A program made the position numbers and the translations under genes. From Labia minor (Eukaryota; Arthropoda; Insecta; Dermaptera; Spongiphoridae): 64,000 nt of DNA. Location: positions 1,426,001-1,490,000 of the forward strand of contig OY720344.1 of NCBI GenBank assembly GCA_963082975.1. Reading direction: 5' to 3'. The notes beneath the pieces are model-generated. The model had not been told where the DNA came from. It saw nothing but the letters and a program-made list of their open reading frames with translations, and did no database searches. Below, in pieces: positions 47,016 to 59,045 of this stretch; within the stretch, counting starts at the first letter, position 1, and each line of letters starts with the position of its first letter.

Positions 47016-48340
47016 ATGGCTGAATATTCACAAAATGACACAAAATATCCCGTCCATATAGGTTATTTAATTTATTAATTTTTTCTTTATTTTTTTATAA
47101 TGTAAATCAATTGTACACTTTTTATTATATATATATATATATTAAACTTATTTAATTTAATTATAATTAAATGAACCAAAATTTTATATTTATTTTTTTT
47201 CTAGGCCCACTTTTCATGTGTGAATATTGTCAGACAATGTTTATTAGTGAATATTTTTTAAATAAACACCAAAAGAAATGTATTCATTTAAAAATATTTA
47301 TTATATTAAAACAACAATTAAAATTGAGACAAGATTCAACAACTACAACAAACCGTAATTTTCTTTATTATTTTAGTTAAATAGTATTTTTAATAGTTAT
47401 CACATTTGAAAATTAGAAAAATATTAGATTTATATATATATATATATATATCGTTTTCTTTTTAGAAATAGATTTTGTAAACATGATTCCGCCTATTAGA
47501 GACAACAATACAATATCGGAGGAATATTTTTGTAACAATTGTTTTGTAAATTTTGAAACACTCTTGGAATATAATAGACATATAACTCAATGTCTTCGTA
47601 AAAGGAAAAAAAGGTGTAGTAATAAAAATAAAAATAATGAATTGAGTGAAATTTATCCTTTTTATGATTATGATTATAATAATATTATTCTTAATAATAC
47701 ACTTACTCAAAAGTTAACTAAATTATATATATGTTCATATTGTGGAAAAAAATGTAATCGTAATGAACATTTACAAAAACATTTATTAACTCATACAGGT
47801 GAAAAACCATTTGAATGTCCACAATGTTTAAAAAAGTTTACTGATAGTTCAAATTTAAAAAAACATTTATTAATACATACTGGTGAAAAACCATATCCAT
47901 GTCCCCTATGTGTAAAAAGATTTACACGTAATGAACATTTACAAAAACATTTATTAACACATTCAAGTGAAAAACCATTTGAATGTACATTTTGTCCAAA
48001 AAAATTTAATCGAAATGAACAATTACAAAATCATTTATTAATACATTCAGGTGTAAAACCATATGGTTGTTCATTTTGTCCAAAAAAATTTACACGAAAT
48101 ATACATTTACAAAGACATTTATTATATCATACTGGTGAAAAACCTTTTTCATGTTCTCATTGTCAAAAAAAATTTTCACGTAGTGACATATTACAAAAAC
48201 ATTTATTAATTCATTCTGGGGAGAAACCATTTGGATGTGGATTTTGTAATAAAAAATTTATAAGAAATGATCATTTACAAAAACATATATTAACACATTC
48301 AAATGATCCATTAGCTTGCCCTATTCAGCAATTTACGTGA
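47016..48340 (+). CDS. Multi-finger C2H2 zinc-finger protein
   Basis: Three exons, 47016-47061, 47205-47354 and 47466-48340, splice in phase (1, 1) to 356 residues starting MAEYSQNDTKYPVHIG. Exon 2 has a C2HC-type unit CEYCQTMFISEYFLNKHQKK-C. Exon 3 opens with CNNCFVNFETLLEYNRHITQ-C, a basic KRKKRC stretch and an acidic/Asn linker. It then has seven C2H2 fingers in tandem joined by TGEKPF-type linkers, from CSYCGKKCNRNEHLQKHLLT-H to CGFCNKKFIRNDHLQKHILT-H. It ends CPIQQFT-stop. Finger helices are very alike (RNEHLQKH and variants), suggesting recent internal duplication. Such proteins bind DNA in the nucleus; the target is unknown and I do not recognise a specific orthologue. The promoter side carries repeat-family sequence up to 46794. 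Confidence 0.9.
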
Positions 48341-48560
48341 TAATAATGTTACATTAGAAAATCCTTTATTAGTTGAGACAAGATAAAAATCTCTTTTAAT
48401 TTAATATTTTGTTCACAAAAAAAATAATTAACTGTTGACTGCTATAATTAAGAAAAAAATAAAAAAATTAAAAATATCACTTCCCACCCCATAATTAACA
48501 TATAATCATTCAAGTTTATATGGATGATAATAATAAGAAAAAACTACTAACTGACAGGGG
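48341..48560. other. 3' flank of the zinc-finger gene
   Basis: AT-rich, presumably 3' UTR, ending at a GGGGGGGGAGGGGGG tract that marks the start of transposon-derived sequence. Confidence 0.45.
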
Positions 48561-48574
48561 GGGGAGGGGGGAGC

Positions 48575-49290
48575 TTATATAGATAAGCAAGGCATCGCCC
48601 GAGAGGTGCGCAAGTTCGGTATTTGCTATAGGCATAGCTATTTCTGACCGATATCTGATCGCATTCAAGGCACACTAAAACCTCTCTTACAAAGATTTGA
48701 AGAGTTTGTCAAACGAATTCCTTTAAGTTCAGTAAAAGTGATATCCAAAACAGGAGTTGTAAAGTAAAGGTACACGTGCACACGTGTTACAATGTGCACC
48801 ATAATTTCAGCGGATGATAGATAACCTTTTGCCGCCATGTTAATTTATATTCTCAAGGGCGCGCTATGATGCATTGGCTTAATCGAATTGATCAAACCAT
48901 TTGCTCACCAAAAGGAATAGATAACTATGAAAGTCATTAATCTATTTAGGCTTGAAGCATAACTCCTCATACTAAATAAACATGACCTCCATCCTTTGAA
49001 AGTTAACTAAGCTCCATGTTGTTGTCCAACATGATTTATCCATTCACTCATTCAGATAAGAAAAAATCAATTACGAGATACGACATAGCTCAGTGAAAAT
49101 TCTATAATGAGATTATTCGAAGCTAACAATATCTTAAACGGCTTCAGGGCAACAGGAATTCATCTATTTAACAGAAATTTCTTTGAAGATTCTGATGACA
49201 ATCATGCACTTGCAAGTAAGACATCATCTATCACTATGACAGAAGATACTATATAACTGCTATCCCTGAGAGTATTCCTAGTGAAGCACA
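48575..49290 (+). pseudogene. Pogo/Tigger-like transposase remnant
   Basis: The clearest part, about 49109-49240, reads LFEANNILNGFRATGIHLFN, then RNFFEDSDDNHALAS. NGF-ATGI-PFN-N-F is the hallmark following the catalytic core of pogo/jerky-type transposases. Upstream sequence has matching base composition (less AT-rich) but is broken by stops in every frame. An A/G-rich tail follows (GAAAAAAAAAAGAAAC near 49375). Confidence 0.6.
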
Positions 49291-49299
49291 GATTCGTGG

Positions 49300-50286
49300 A
49301 AGAGAAGAAATAGAAAGAAAGAAGGACAAAAGTAGACTAAAGACGAAAAGAAGAAACAAAGAATTCGAAGGAGAAAAAAAAAAAGAAACAGCTTCATCTA
49401 TAATCAGATGACGACTTGTGGAATGGAAGCAGCTCAGAGTCAGTCAGGAAGAATTTTCAAAATCGTTGTTTGTTTTTCTTCTTTGTCGTCTTCTATCAAT
49501 GTGTCTACAATGTCTATATATTATATTAAATTAAATATAAGAATCTGACATGTCTACATACACACGTATATTTCATTCACTAAACTGATTACACCCACGA
49601 ACAAGATTATTAGAACATAATAATATTTAATTTTTCTAATAGATTTGAATGATTTCATAGATTTCAAAAGCTCTCCCACTCTCCTCTATATATATATATA
49701 TATAGTATATTTCTAAGTATTATAATTTTAGATATTTTAAACCATGTACCTACGTATTTTAACAACTATACCATATTTTAAGTTGGGTATATGGTAAAGT
49801 GAATTTTTTTCGGCCAGATGGACCGTTGACGCGAATAAAGTGGCGTGCCTGGATGCAGGAGGCGGAGGACTGGGTGTGGTGGCGATTCTTGGGAATGCCA
49901 AATGTTTGTTTACCAGTGAATCAGGCTGTTGATGAAAATCATTGATTGATTTTAAAGTGCATCTAAACTTGGCATTGGGATGGAGATGAACCCTTTTTTA
50001 GGCAAACAAATAGCTGATAGGAACTTGTGTTTAAAAAAATTGCAAATTTTTTTAAATTAAAATTATATTTGTTTATATATTAAATATAATAATTTTATTT
50101 GTTCTTTTATTTTATAGTTCTGAATTTCCAACTTGTATTGAATAATAAATAATTAGAACTATTAATTAATTAATTGAAAATTATATAGAAACTGTTAAGT
50201 TATAACAATAAAAATAAACAAACTAATTAATTTAAATTATAAAGTAAAATGGTTTAACACTATTATATATATTTATAATTGACACC
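49300..50286. other. No intact gene; one GC-rich islet
   Basis: Mostly AT-rich. A distinct islet at about 49815-49930 (CGGCCAGATGGACCGTTGAC, then GCGTGCCTGGATGCAGGAGG) has an open plus-strand frame of about 35 codons (PDGPLTRIKWRAWMQEAEDW then VWWRFLGMPN). It looks like retroelement coding sequence, but I cannot name the family. Confidence 0.4.
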
Positions 50287-50870
50287 TAACGCTACTTGTA
50301 TAGGTAAAATGTCACTTCCGGTAGTCAGATCATGATGAAATTTGGTATCTGATTTTTTTTCATATTTGTAAATCTATATACAAAATAGGAAGCAAATATC
50401 TCGAAGCAAACTGGTACTTTACTTGAAAGGTAAACGCAACCAGTGTAGGTAAAGTACCACTTCCGGTTAACCGATTTTGACGAAATTTTAAAAGAAATCT
50501 ACAAACTGTGAATAATATCGGTGTATCAAATTTCGAAGTCCTAGCTTGATAAGTTTCTGACAAAATCCTTGAATTCATAAAAATCGCATTGATATTCGAT
50601 TATAACAACTCAAGCTTGACCGATTTCTTAAATTTCTTAATTTTTGTTAACCTACATAAACACAGACCTGTATGCCAAATTTCATAGCGCTAGGACAATT
50701 GGAAATACCTTAAGAATTTTGTTGACCAATCAGTGAATCAGTGCCAAAAGAAGCTATTTTCACAGGGTCCTATTTCAGGATCTACTGAAGCTATAACTAT
50801 GAAATTTGGCATACTGCCGTGCGCATAGATTTAGGTAAAGAAAAAGAAAATTCAATCGGGCCCGATTTAT
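50287..50870 (+). mobile_element. LINE-type 3' tail with CTTCCGG modules, copy 3
   Basis: 50287-50560 is almost identical to 23585-23850 (GTCACTTCCGGTAGTCAGAT, GGAAGCAAATATCTCGAAGC, AACTGGTACTTTACTTGAAA). The remainder (TGCCAAATTTCATAGCGCTA, GAAATTTGGCATACTGCCGT) continues in the style of such tails. Confidence 0.6.
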
Positions 50871-51190
50871 TATTTATATATAAATAAAATGTTTTAATTT
50901 AAATTTAATTAAATTAAATCACACAAATAGTCTATAATAATTAACATTATAATAATAATATTAACTATTCTCAAAAATATATTTTTTAGTACTTTTATAT
51001 AGTGAAGTTAAACTAATTTTTGTCAAATTGTTATTCATTCTATATTATTAATTTAATTAATTAATTAAATAATAGGATGTATAACAAATTATAAAAAAAA
51101 AATGTGATTTTCATTGATTGTTTATTTTAATAACATATTAATAATAATATACATAGTATTAATAATATATTAATAACCTAGGTAAAGGGC

Positions 51191-51260
51191 AGTGATTCCC
51201 AAAGTGGGCGCTACCCCCCCCCCCCCCCCCCTCGTGGGTGCTGAAGCGGTGATGGCTACA
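51191..51260. mobile_element. hAT-type terminus hosting a nested MITE
   Basis: CAGTGATTCCCAAAGTGGGC with a long C tract (51217-51230) is a typical hAT terminal sequence (CAGTGxTTCxCAAA). The element is interrupted at 51262 by the MITE 51263-51438, and its other end was not located. Confidence 0.5.
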
Positions 51261-51262
51261 GG

Positions 51263-51438
51263 CAGAGGCGGATTATCCGTAAGGCAAACTAGGCACGTGC
51301 CTAGGGGCGTGTAGTTACAAGGGGCGCGCGAGCTCAGAATTTTTAAAATTTATAGTATTATGATGGGCATTTATGGCCGATACAGGGGCGCCGATAAAGT
51401 GATTGCCTAGGGCGCTCTGGACCTTTAATCCGCCACTG
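51263..51438. mobile_element. hAT MITE with perfect 8-bp target duplication
   Basis: Ends CAGAGGCGGATTATCC and TTTAATCCGCCACTG are inverted. GCTACAGG occurs exactly at both sides (51255-51262 and 51439-51446). 176 bases; the interior has TGCCTAGGGGCG and TGCCTAGGGCGC. No ORF. Confidence 0.9.
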
Positions 51439-51489
51439 GCTACAGGTGCATTTAGGGAAAATTACTTGTATATTACTTTTCTATATTCT

Positions 51490-52275
51490 GAGAATCATTG
51501 TTTTTCATCAAATCGATGTTTTGAGTGCTCAAAAATGCAATTAATTGTTTGAGCTGCTGTGTGAGAGAGCTTGCATTGTCATGGTGAAGAGTGATCCGTC
51601 TTCGGCAGTTGGTTTTCTTGATTTCTTGGAAGAAGGCAACTGGCAAACAAATGGTTGTGTACCACCCAGAATTGACTGTTCTGGGTTATACTAGTAGTAC
51701 AGTTGCGACATGTCCAGTTTTTCTGAAAAAACAAGCGACTATTTGCTTGGAAGTGCTTCGTGCGCGAACAACTTTTATTGGATTTGACTCATCTTGAAAC
51801 ACCCATACAGTCGACTGCTGTTTACTTTCGGGCTCCTACGCGTAAATCCTGACACAGACGTGTTTCGAAGCACCTCGATCGTATTTTTTGAGCGATTAAC
51901 AAATTGTGTACAAATTTTTTTTTTTTTTTTTTGACAGTCCAATGTTTATGCAATTTGGAATGTTTGCTGGTCCCACTAATGCTTTTAAGGTTGTCTCAAT
52001 CTCACGGTAGGTCACAGGACGATCTTGCAATGCAATCAATTTGCGCACAGAATCAATGGTTTTCGGAACAACAACTGATTTTGGACGAGCTTCACGAAAC
52101 TACGACCTCGATTGAATTCACCATAATAAAATAGCCATCGATAAACTACTGGTCCTTGATGGAGCTTCATCGCCAAAAATTGAATTCAGTTTATCCATGC
52201 ACTGTTCCTCAGTTAATCCACGTCGAAAGTTGTAAAAAATAATCGCACGAAGATGTTCACGATTTAATTCCATTA
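51490..52275 (-). pseudogene. Mariner (irritans-type) transposase pseudogene
   Basis: Minus strand from ATG at about 52275: MELNREHLRAIIFYNFRRGL TEEQC, GDEAPSRTS, later YDRGASKHV, EPESKQQSTVWVFQDE, KTGHVATV, TVNSGWYTTICLPV, RRITLHHDNASS and FLSTQNIDLM. These are diagnostic of mariner DD34D transposases. Several stops and frameshifts occur. The segment with the first catalytic Asp (the TGDES region) is deleted between KHV and IYA. The second Asp (HDNAS) remains. The sequence ends before the third Asp (PDLAP-D). It lies directly downstream of a Helitron fragment on the same strand. Confidence 0.88.
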
Positions 52276-52409
52276 TTTGACCGAGATGAATCTTTCAAGT
52301 TACTGTAAAAGTGTAAACAACACAAATAGCGCTTGTATGTCAAAACATTCCGAGTACATTCTATCCAACTTTACGATAGAGCTGTCAGTTGCCAGATTGC
52401 AACACAAGG

Positions 52410-52915
52410 TCATTTGATTGATCGTGTTGTAAAATGCATTGAATTTGTCTTCGCTGTTGATCAATATTATTACTACTTTGTAATCGTCAGATGGCATTTG
52501 TTCAATAGCGGTTTTAAATAATTATGTTGTTCAAACCAATTTTGTAATTCAGTGACAATCTCTTGTTTAGTACTCCTATTCAGTTGACACCATTTGTTGA
52601 TTTGTTTGTCAGTATTTCCCTTAAAATATATTTGAAGATATTTGCAATCAGCATTTGGCAACGACGGTAGTGATAAATTTGTCCTTGTATTTTAAATATT
52701 GACATATATAATAATTTGCGCTAACGATATTCGACGCTCATTTGGAAGCATCAATTGTACTTTGGTATATTTAAAACAAAAAAAAATTTTTTATTTGACT
52801 TGTTTCACCTGATACTAAAGTTAATATTGGTTCAGGTGGTGAACGCAAGTCTGGTAACTTTACTTTTTCACCTGCCCAGCACATACCTGGTGTTTCACTT
52901 TTAAATTATGGAGCA
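52410..52915 (-). pseudogene. Helitron Rep/helicase protein fragment
   Basis: Minus strand: ETPGMCWAGEKVKLPDLRSP PEPILTLVSGE, then FKIQGQIYH, then (shifted) LPNADCKYLQIYFKGN, CQLNRSTKQEIVTELQ, EQHNYLK and MPSDDYKVVI, then KFNAFYNTIN. These match, in order, the region N-terminal to the HUH Rep domain in animal Helitron proteins (GMCC-GGKV-LP, FK-QGQIYH, P-AD-K-LQIYFMGN, RMPSD-YKVVIRAD, FNAPTINEVA). Frameshifts and a stop make it dead. No Rep HUH or helicase motifs are present downstream, because mariner sequence replaces them. Confidence 0.8.
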
Positions 52916-52919
52916 CCAC

Positions 52920-53580
52920 AAGAGACGTACACTTTTTATCCATTTTTCCAATAATTATACTTGGATGAAGATAAATTGTAATTGAAACCACATAAATTCA
53001 AATCAGCATGTTATCGTCGTTCGTCTTATCGATGTACTGTGAATTCGATTCCTTTGCTGTCTTGTTTGCACAGACTGGACTGAAGCCTATTCTCCTCTTT
53101 CTCTTCTTTTTTGCTTGATTTGTAGATCGACCAATCGCTTTGATGCCACAATGGTGGGGTTCAAAATAAAACATATTTCCAATTACTTTTCTTCAGTTGT
53201 AAATTAATAATATTTTTATATATTTAGAATTTACTGGTATAAAATCGAACGCCAAACGCATTAATGTGGTTTTTTGAAATATTAAAGGAGACAATTTATT
53301 TATTTAAAATATTTTAAATTTTAATTTAATTTGTGAAATCTTTCTTTTAATTTGCAACTATGGTATCATAAAATTATTATATTCATCTATATATATATAT
53401 ATATATATAAAATTTGAAGTAATTGGAATTATTATTATTATTAAGAATCAACAAATAAATTTATTAAATATACATTTAAATATGTTAATATATAAAATTA
53501 AAAAAATTTTATATATAAATTTAATAAATATATCAAACAATAATTGAACAAATATAATTAAAACCATTCAATATTTTACT
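52920..53580. other. No gene seen
   Basis: Mixed-composition DNA to about 53170, probably more transposon remains (ATCGACCAATCGCTTTGATG), then AT-rich intergenic sequence. Confidence 0.4.
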
Positions 53581-53581
53581 T

Positions 53582-53630
53582 ACCTTGTGATTTATATGCG
53601 GGTCATCGCTGAAATGACTCGCTCCTCAAC
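53582..53630 (-). other. Exon-like segment downstream of UTP4
   Basis: On the minus strand ATCATTTACAG precedes and GTAAGTAA follows a 49-base segment of balanced composition (TTGAGGAGCGAGTCATTTCA, then GCGATGACCCGC). Good splice signals on both sides suggest an exon, but all three frames contain a stop, so it would be non-coding (5' UTR of another gene, or an alternative UTP4 3' exon). Confidence 0.35.
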
Positions 53631-53881
53631 TGTAAATGATTATTTTTTTTAATTGAAAATCATAAAATGATTAACTTTTGACTGGATTGAGGTAACTTTA
53701 TTAAAAAAAGATTTATAAAATTGAATTAATAAATAAATAAACAATATTTTATTTTATTTATATTTATGTTTCATCTATATATATAATATATAACATTTTA
53801 TTTATTTTTTTTTTGGCTAAAGTGCCAAACATTTTTCCAAAATAAAAATATTTGTTTGATTTTTTTGAAATATCAACTTGA

Positions 53882-56800
53882 TTATACTCCAAATTGTTTT
53901 CTTCTAAGTACTGGTGGTAATTGATTAAATAAATTTGAAGGATTTATTTCAATTATTACAAGTTCATTATCTCCTTTTATCCAGCCCATGAAAGCGAGAT
54001 ACTAAATAAATAAATAAATATATATATAGTTATTGAAATTAAAAAATAATAATATAATATATAAAAGATATTTTTGATTTTGTTTTATAATTTATTTATA
54101 GATTTTTATTACCTTATACTTTTTAATAAGTTTAACATCCAATTTAAATGTATCGATATCGATTTTATTTCTTTTTTCTTCTGTACTATTCTCATTTATC
54201 TGTAAAATAAATAAAGATTTTAATTGTAGATAATAAATTTACTCAAATATTTTACTTTACAGGATTGTTCAAAAATGAAATAATCCGATTTATAGTTATA
54301 AAATATTTTTTTCATCAACTAATTTCATATATTTATTCAATTTATTTACAGCCAATTATATAGTTTTTCATCATAAATTTACTCAAATTTACCTAAGATA
54401 TATAAAGTTTCATTTTTATAAAAATTCACTTCTGAAAGACTTGAAAACAAAGCTTGTATTGAAAAATTGTCAAGAAATTATGACAAAAATATTAAAATTG
54501 CTTTTATAACTATAAATCCATTTTAATTTCGTAAACTTATTGAACAACCAACTATATATATTTATATTTAAATTTACTTTTTGTTTATTAATAATATAAA
54601 TATTGACTTCATCGTGTAACATGACGATATTATGATTTCTAGGATCATATACAATATGTTTAATAATGCTTTTAGGCGATAAACAATCAAGAGGTGACGT
54701 TTCTTGCATGTATTTACTAAATCTAGTTAAACATTTTTTTTCTATATTGTATTCAATTAACTAAAAAAAAAATAAAATATTATTATTATATTATTCAAAA
54801 CTTGATATAACCAAATGTATACTTTATGATCCGAATAAGCAATAAAAAGTGTTTTTCCAGTCGGATTTAAAGCCATAGCAGTTAGGGAACATTCATATTT
54901 TGGTAATGAAGTACAAATCTAGAAAGAAAACATAAAAAGATTATAATAAGAAAAAAAAGTATAAATTAATTTATTTACTTACTGTCCAATCCATCGTTGA
55001 CCAAACAATGATGTTATTCAAATTATAACAAACAATTAAATAATCTTTTGAAAATATTAAATTATTCACAAAAGCTTTTAATACTAAAATAAATTAAATA
55101 GATTTTTATTAAAATGAATAATAATAAATTTTAATGGTTTTAAAATAAAATATTTACACCCATTTTCATCAATATTTAATGTGACCAGATTTTTATTTGG
55201 TACTTCCATGATATGTATTTTGCCTTCGAGTGTTGCTAATGCTATCTTTTCATTTGAAAATGCAAGTTTTATAGATGGATGTAAACTAAATGAAGACTTG
55301 GTAAGAACAGGTTCATCATTTTTCTAAAATACAGAAAATTGTTAATTAAATATGAATAAATAAACTATATATAATTATATACAATTAATTATTTTTTATT
55401 ATTCATTCATTTATTCATTATATAGATGATTAAAAAAAAAAAAAAGAAAATTAAATAGTTGCCAATTTAATCTTTAATAGAATTTTTGGAATTTTGATAT
55501 TAAAGAGAAAGAAAAGTAATTATTTGTAAATGTAAAGTTTGTGCTCTCTTCATTCTTTTAAGAAATTTTATTTTCTAGATTTTCCATAACAAAATGGAAA
55601 ATACAGATTTGAATGTTTCATATTATGGAATTTTTGCATCTTAAAATAAGTTTTTCAAGTAATATCATTTAAAAAAATATGTTAAAAAACTGAATGATCT
55701 ATATAATAATATAAATAATAAAGTGTGAATAATATTTCTTTTAAACTTAAAATAATTTATATACAATTTTAATTTTAATAATAATAATGTAAAAAATAAA
55801 AGTTTTTTGTTTTGTTTTTAAAGATCTTATAAGATTTTTATAATCTTTAAAAATAAATTTTCTGTTATTCTCACATAAAGAACAATTTTAAATTAGAATG
55901 AGAATGTGATAGATAGAGAAATAATATTTAATTAAAAAATTAAAAATCTTAGATAATAATTAGAAATTAGATGCATGATTACAAGAAAAAAGAAAAAGTA
56001 TTAAAATTGTATATATAAATAGATAATAATATTTATTATTTTTCATTCCTTGAAAAAATTTGTGAAAAATTAAACCAATAGAATAGAAGAATGAGAATTA
56101 AGAAAAATGAAAATATAATTTTAGATTATTTATTTACTTGCGATATAGAAAATAATTTTGTATGTTTAAGTGTTGAATAAGCGAGCCATTTTCCATTTTC
56201 TGATAAATCACTACATAATATTAATTCATTTCTAGGTGCATTTAAATTTATTAATTTAATTGGATTTTTTTTTAATTTAAAAAATGTTTTTGAATTATTT
56301 TCATCATTATATACATCTCCTAATTGCCATAATTCCAAATGTGTATGATAACGCAGTAATATTTGTCTACATTCACTTGAAATTGATGCTGGACTTCCCT
56401 ATAAAGAAATAATAAATTAATAAATAATTAATATTATAAAATAATGAAATTAAATTATTATTATTATTATCATCATCACTTACATGTACAAATGGAGGAT
56501 ATTTAATAATTGATTTTGGATTATAATTTGTAAATGAAAGAAAACTATTAATGCCTGCTGAAATAAGAGTGTTCTCTTTTAAACATAATGAACGTACATC
56601 ATGATCAAATAATTTTTGTTGAGTAGATTTAACCCATTTTATTTTGTCATGATTTTGACCAATATTAATTTTTGAAAAACATGATATTACAGGATCTACA
56701 CCTAAAATATAAATATATATATATATATATAATAAATGAATAATTTAAAATAATAAATTTATTCAGTTATTACCTGAACAATAAATTGTTTTTTGATCTT

Positions 56801-57135
56801 CGGATAAGCATATACATAAAATATCTGCATCATGAGTTTGATATGTTTCAATAAGAGTGCCCATTTTTCCATTCCAAAATGATAATTTTCCTCTGAAATA
56901 GGAAATATATGAATTATTATAAATTAAAAAAAAAAACAAAAAAAACTATTTGGAACTATTTTCATAAAATAATCATCATACTTTGTGTGATTATACAAAT
57001 TACTTTTTAACTTGTCTATTATTTATTTATTTATTTAATCTTAAGAAATTGAATTTTATTTAGCCAACCTTTAATAGAGGAAGCAAAAAAATTTATATTT
57101 GTTGAAAAAACTTTTTCTCCATTCAATTATCTAAC

Positions 57136-57166
<31 letters not shown>

Positions 57167-58007
57167 AATCTCTCTGAGATTTATTTAAAATAAAATACAC
57201 AAATAATACTATATAATAATATTATATACATACCTTGAATCACCAGAAATTATTGTAAAGTCATCAGTCACAACTAAACACCATACAATAGTATCTTTTT
57301 TTAATGAAATTCTTCCAGTAGTCATTTTATCAATTGCTTGTCCTGTATTAATATTCCATACCCGAATACAATCAATAGAACCAGTGACTAAATGATCATA
57401 ATTATACCATTTAATACACATAATTCTACCTTGTTGTTTATCTAATATCTTTTCAAATTTTATGCCATCATCATAAATATTAAAAATATTTATATAGCCA
57501 TTTTCTGTTCCAACCTTCAAAACAAATATTTTAATTAATCAAATATATCAAAAATAATATTATGAAATTATGAAAAACACAAATTACCGCCAATCTTTTC
57601 TTTTCTTTATCAATATCCATACACCATGCTGGACCTAATGTTAATGGTACTTCATACTGTAAATGAAGAATAAATGTTATTTAATAAAAATATTTTATAA
57701 TGAAATAAGAGAAATTATAAAAATTATATAAAACCTTTGGTGCAAGCGTTTCAAAATCATATTCAATAATAAATCCTTGTAATCCGGTACTAAATAATCT
57801 TTCATTACACCATACAAGACTCTCAACAGATGTTTCATATTTACCAGGTATAATTCTTTCTAAATGTGGACATTCATTTAAATCCCAAATTTCTATAGAA
57901 TTATTACACCTTGTTAATGCCAATTTTTTATATCTAGATTCATAATTCATACAATTAATAGACGATGGTTGAGGATTATAAAATTTGATGTTATGTAAAT
58001 TTGTCAT
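53882..58007 (-). CDS. UTP4: U3 snoRNP/SSU-processome WD40 protein UTP4 (cirhin)
   Basis: Fourteen exons: 57735-58007, 57588-57656, 57234-57514, 56774-56892, 56484-56701, 56138-56398, 55158-55323, 54983-55083, 54823-54918, 54578-54760, 54113-54199 and 53882-54001 are seen as twelve firm blocks, all phase-compatible, totalling 657 residues (human cirhin is 686). Family signatures in order: IKFYNPQPSSINCMNYESRY, RLFSTGLQGFIIEYD, LGPAWCMDID, GYINIFNIYDDGI, LVTGSIDCIRVWN, HDVRSLCLKENTLISAGINS, HLELWQLGD, SENGKWLAYST, LTAMALNPTGKTLFIAYSD and the terminal NQLPPVLRRKQFGV-stop. UTP4 sits in the t-UTP subcomplex, needed in the nucleolus for pre-rRNA transcription and 18S processing. Start: ATG at 58007 opens the conserved N-terminus. 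The first donor (AAG|GTTTTA) and the one at 55158 (GGGT|GTAAAT) are weak but phase-supported. Recount note: twelve blocks are listed and supported. Confidence 0.93.
57137..57165. repeat. (GA)n microsatellite
   Basis: Pure GA run in the UTP4 intron between the exons at 57234-57514 and 56774-56892. Confidence 0.85.
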
Positions 58008-58290
58008 TTTAATATTATTTAATAAAAAAATAAATATATAACGACAGGTTTGAATTTTATTTTAAAAATAGTAATTTTATAAAATATTAAAAAAAAAATT
58101 AGACCATGTGCCACAGAACATCACTATATGATCAACAATAGTCAACGGGGTATCAAATCAATGGGACAGGCGTAACTCGAACACCAGATGGCGTTACATG
58201 TAAAAAGTCGACTCTTCAGGCGTCCAATAGATGGCACCGCAAAAAAAAAAATGGCCGAAGATCACCCCCTCCCACAGGCCTTCCGAATTT
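58008..58290 (-). promoter_or_regulatory. UTP4 upstream region
   Basis: AT-rich leader to about 58100, then a more balanced stretch (GGTATCAAATCAATGGGACA, CCAGATGGCGTTACATG, CCAATAGATGGCACC). This is either the promoter and 5' UTR or an inserted repeat. No defined element can be claimed. Confidence 0.35.
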
Positions 58291-58904
58291 CCTGCAATTA
58301 TTTGAATGCTGCTAATGAAATCATCACTCAATTTATAAGTAGTATCTATCAAACTAAATAAATATTTTAAACAAACTTTTTTTTTTGTAATCCTTAAGAT
58401 TAAAATGTCACACGTAATTTTATATAAGCAGATATTATATTAAATTATTATATGCCACCAGATATTATATACCACCAAAATTTGTAACTATAAATATGTA
58501 CTCTTAATATAATACACAATAGTTTAAATTATACAAAAAAACTTGTTCATCAATGACACCAATCGAAATAAATTGATTTCTTGACTCTTGACTAATTGTT
58601 ATTTTTCACTTAACACTATTTAACTTATGAAGTTATATTATATATTATTTGATAAATATAAATATAAATTTTATTTAACATTTAACACAAATAAAATTGA
58701 AAAATTTATTATAAATTGTTTGATAAATAATTAAAATTACATTGTAACAAATCAAATAACAAAGTTAAATTATTTAATATTTGATAAATAAATACAAATT
58801 TCACAGCAATATAGAAATTCACAATAAGCACTATTAAATCAAATATATTCACGTACTCCTCTCAGTATATCTTTTATAGTTTTTCACACATGTTTAAAAA
58901 TTGC

Positions 58905-59045
58905 ATAAAACTGCTATATATAGAATTTCAGCTTGGTTGAATCGCTAAAAGTACCGGAATTAATTTTTTAGCACGTTGACTAACAATCACGCGCCAGCAT
59001 GTGACCAGATGCCCTCAACAAAGAGCCAAACTCGCGCTGGTTTAA
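58905..59045. repeat. Interspersed repeat, inverted partner of 35474-35625
   Basis: TATATATAGAATTTCAGCTT, TACCGGAATTAATTTTTTAG, AATCACGCGCCAGCATGTGA and GAGCCAAACTCGCGCTGG correspond, reversed, to 35474-35625. No ORF. Confidence 0.7.
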
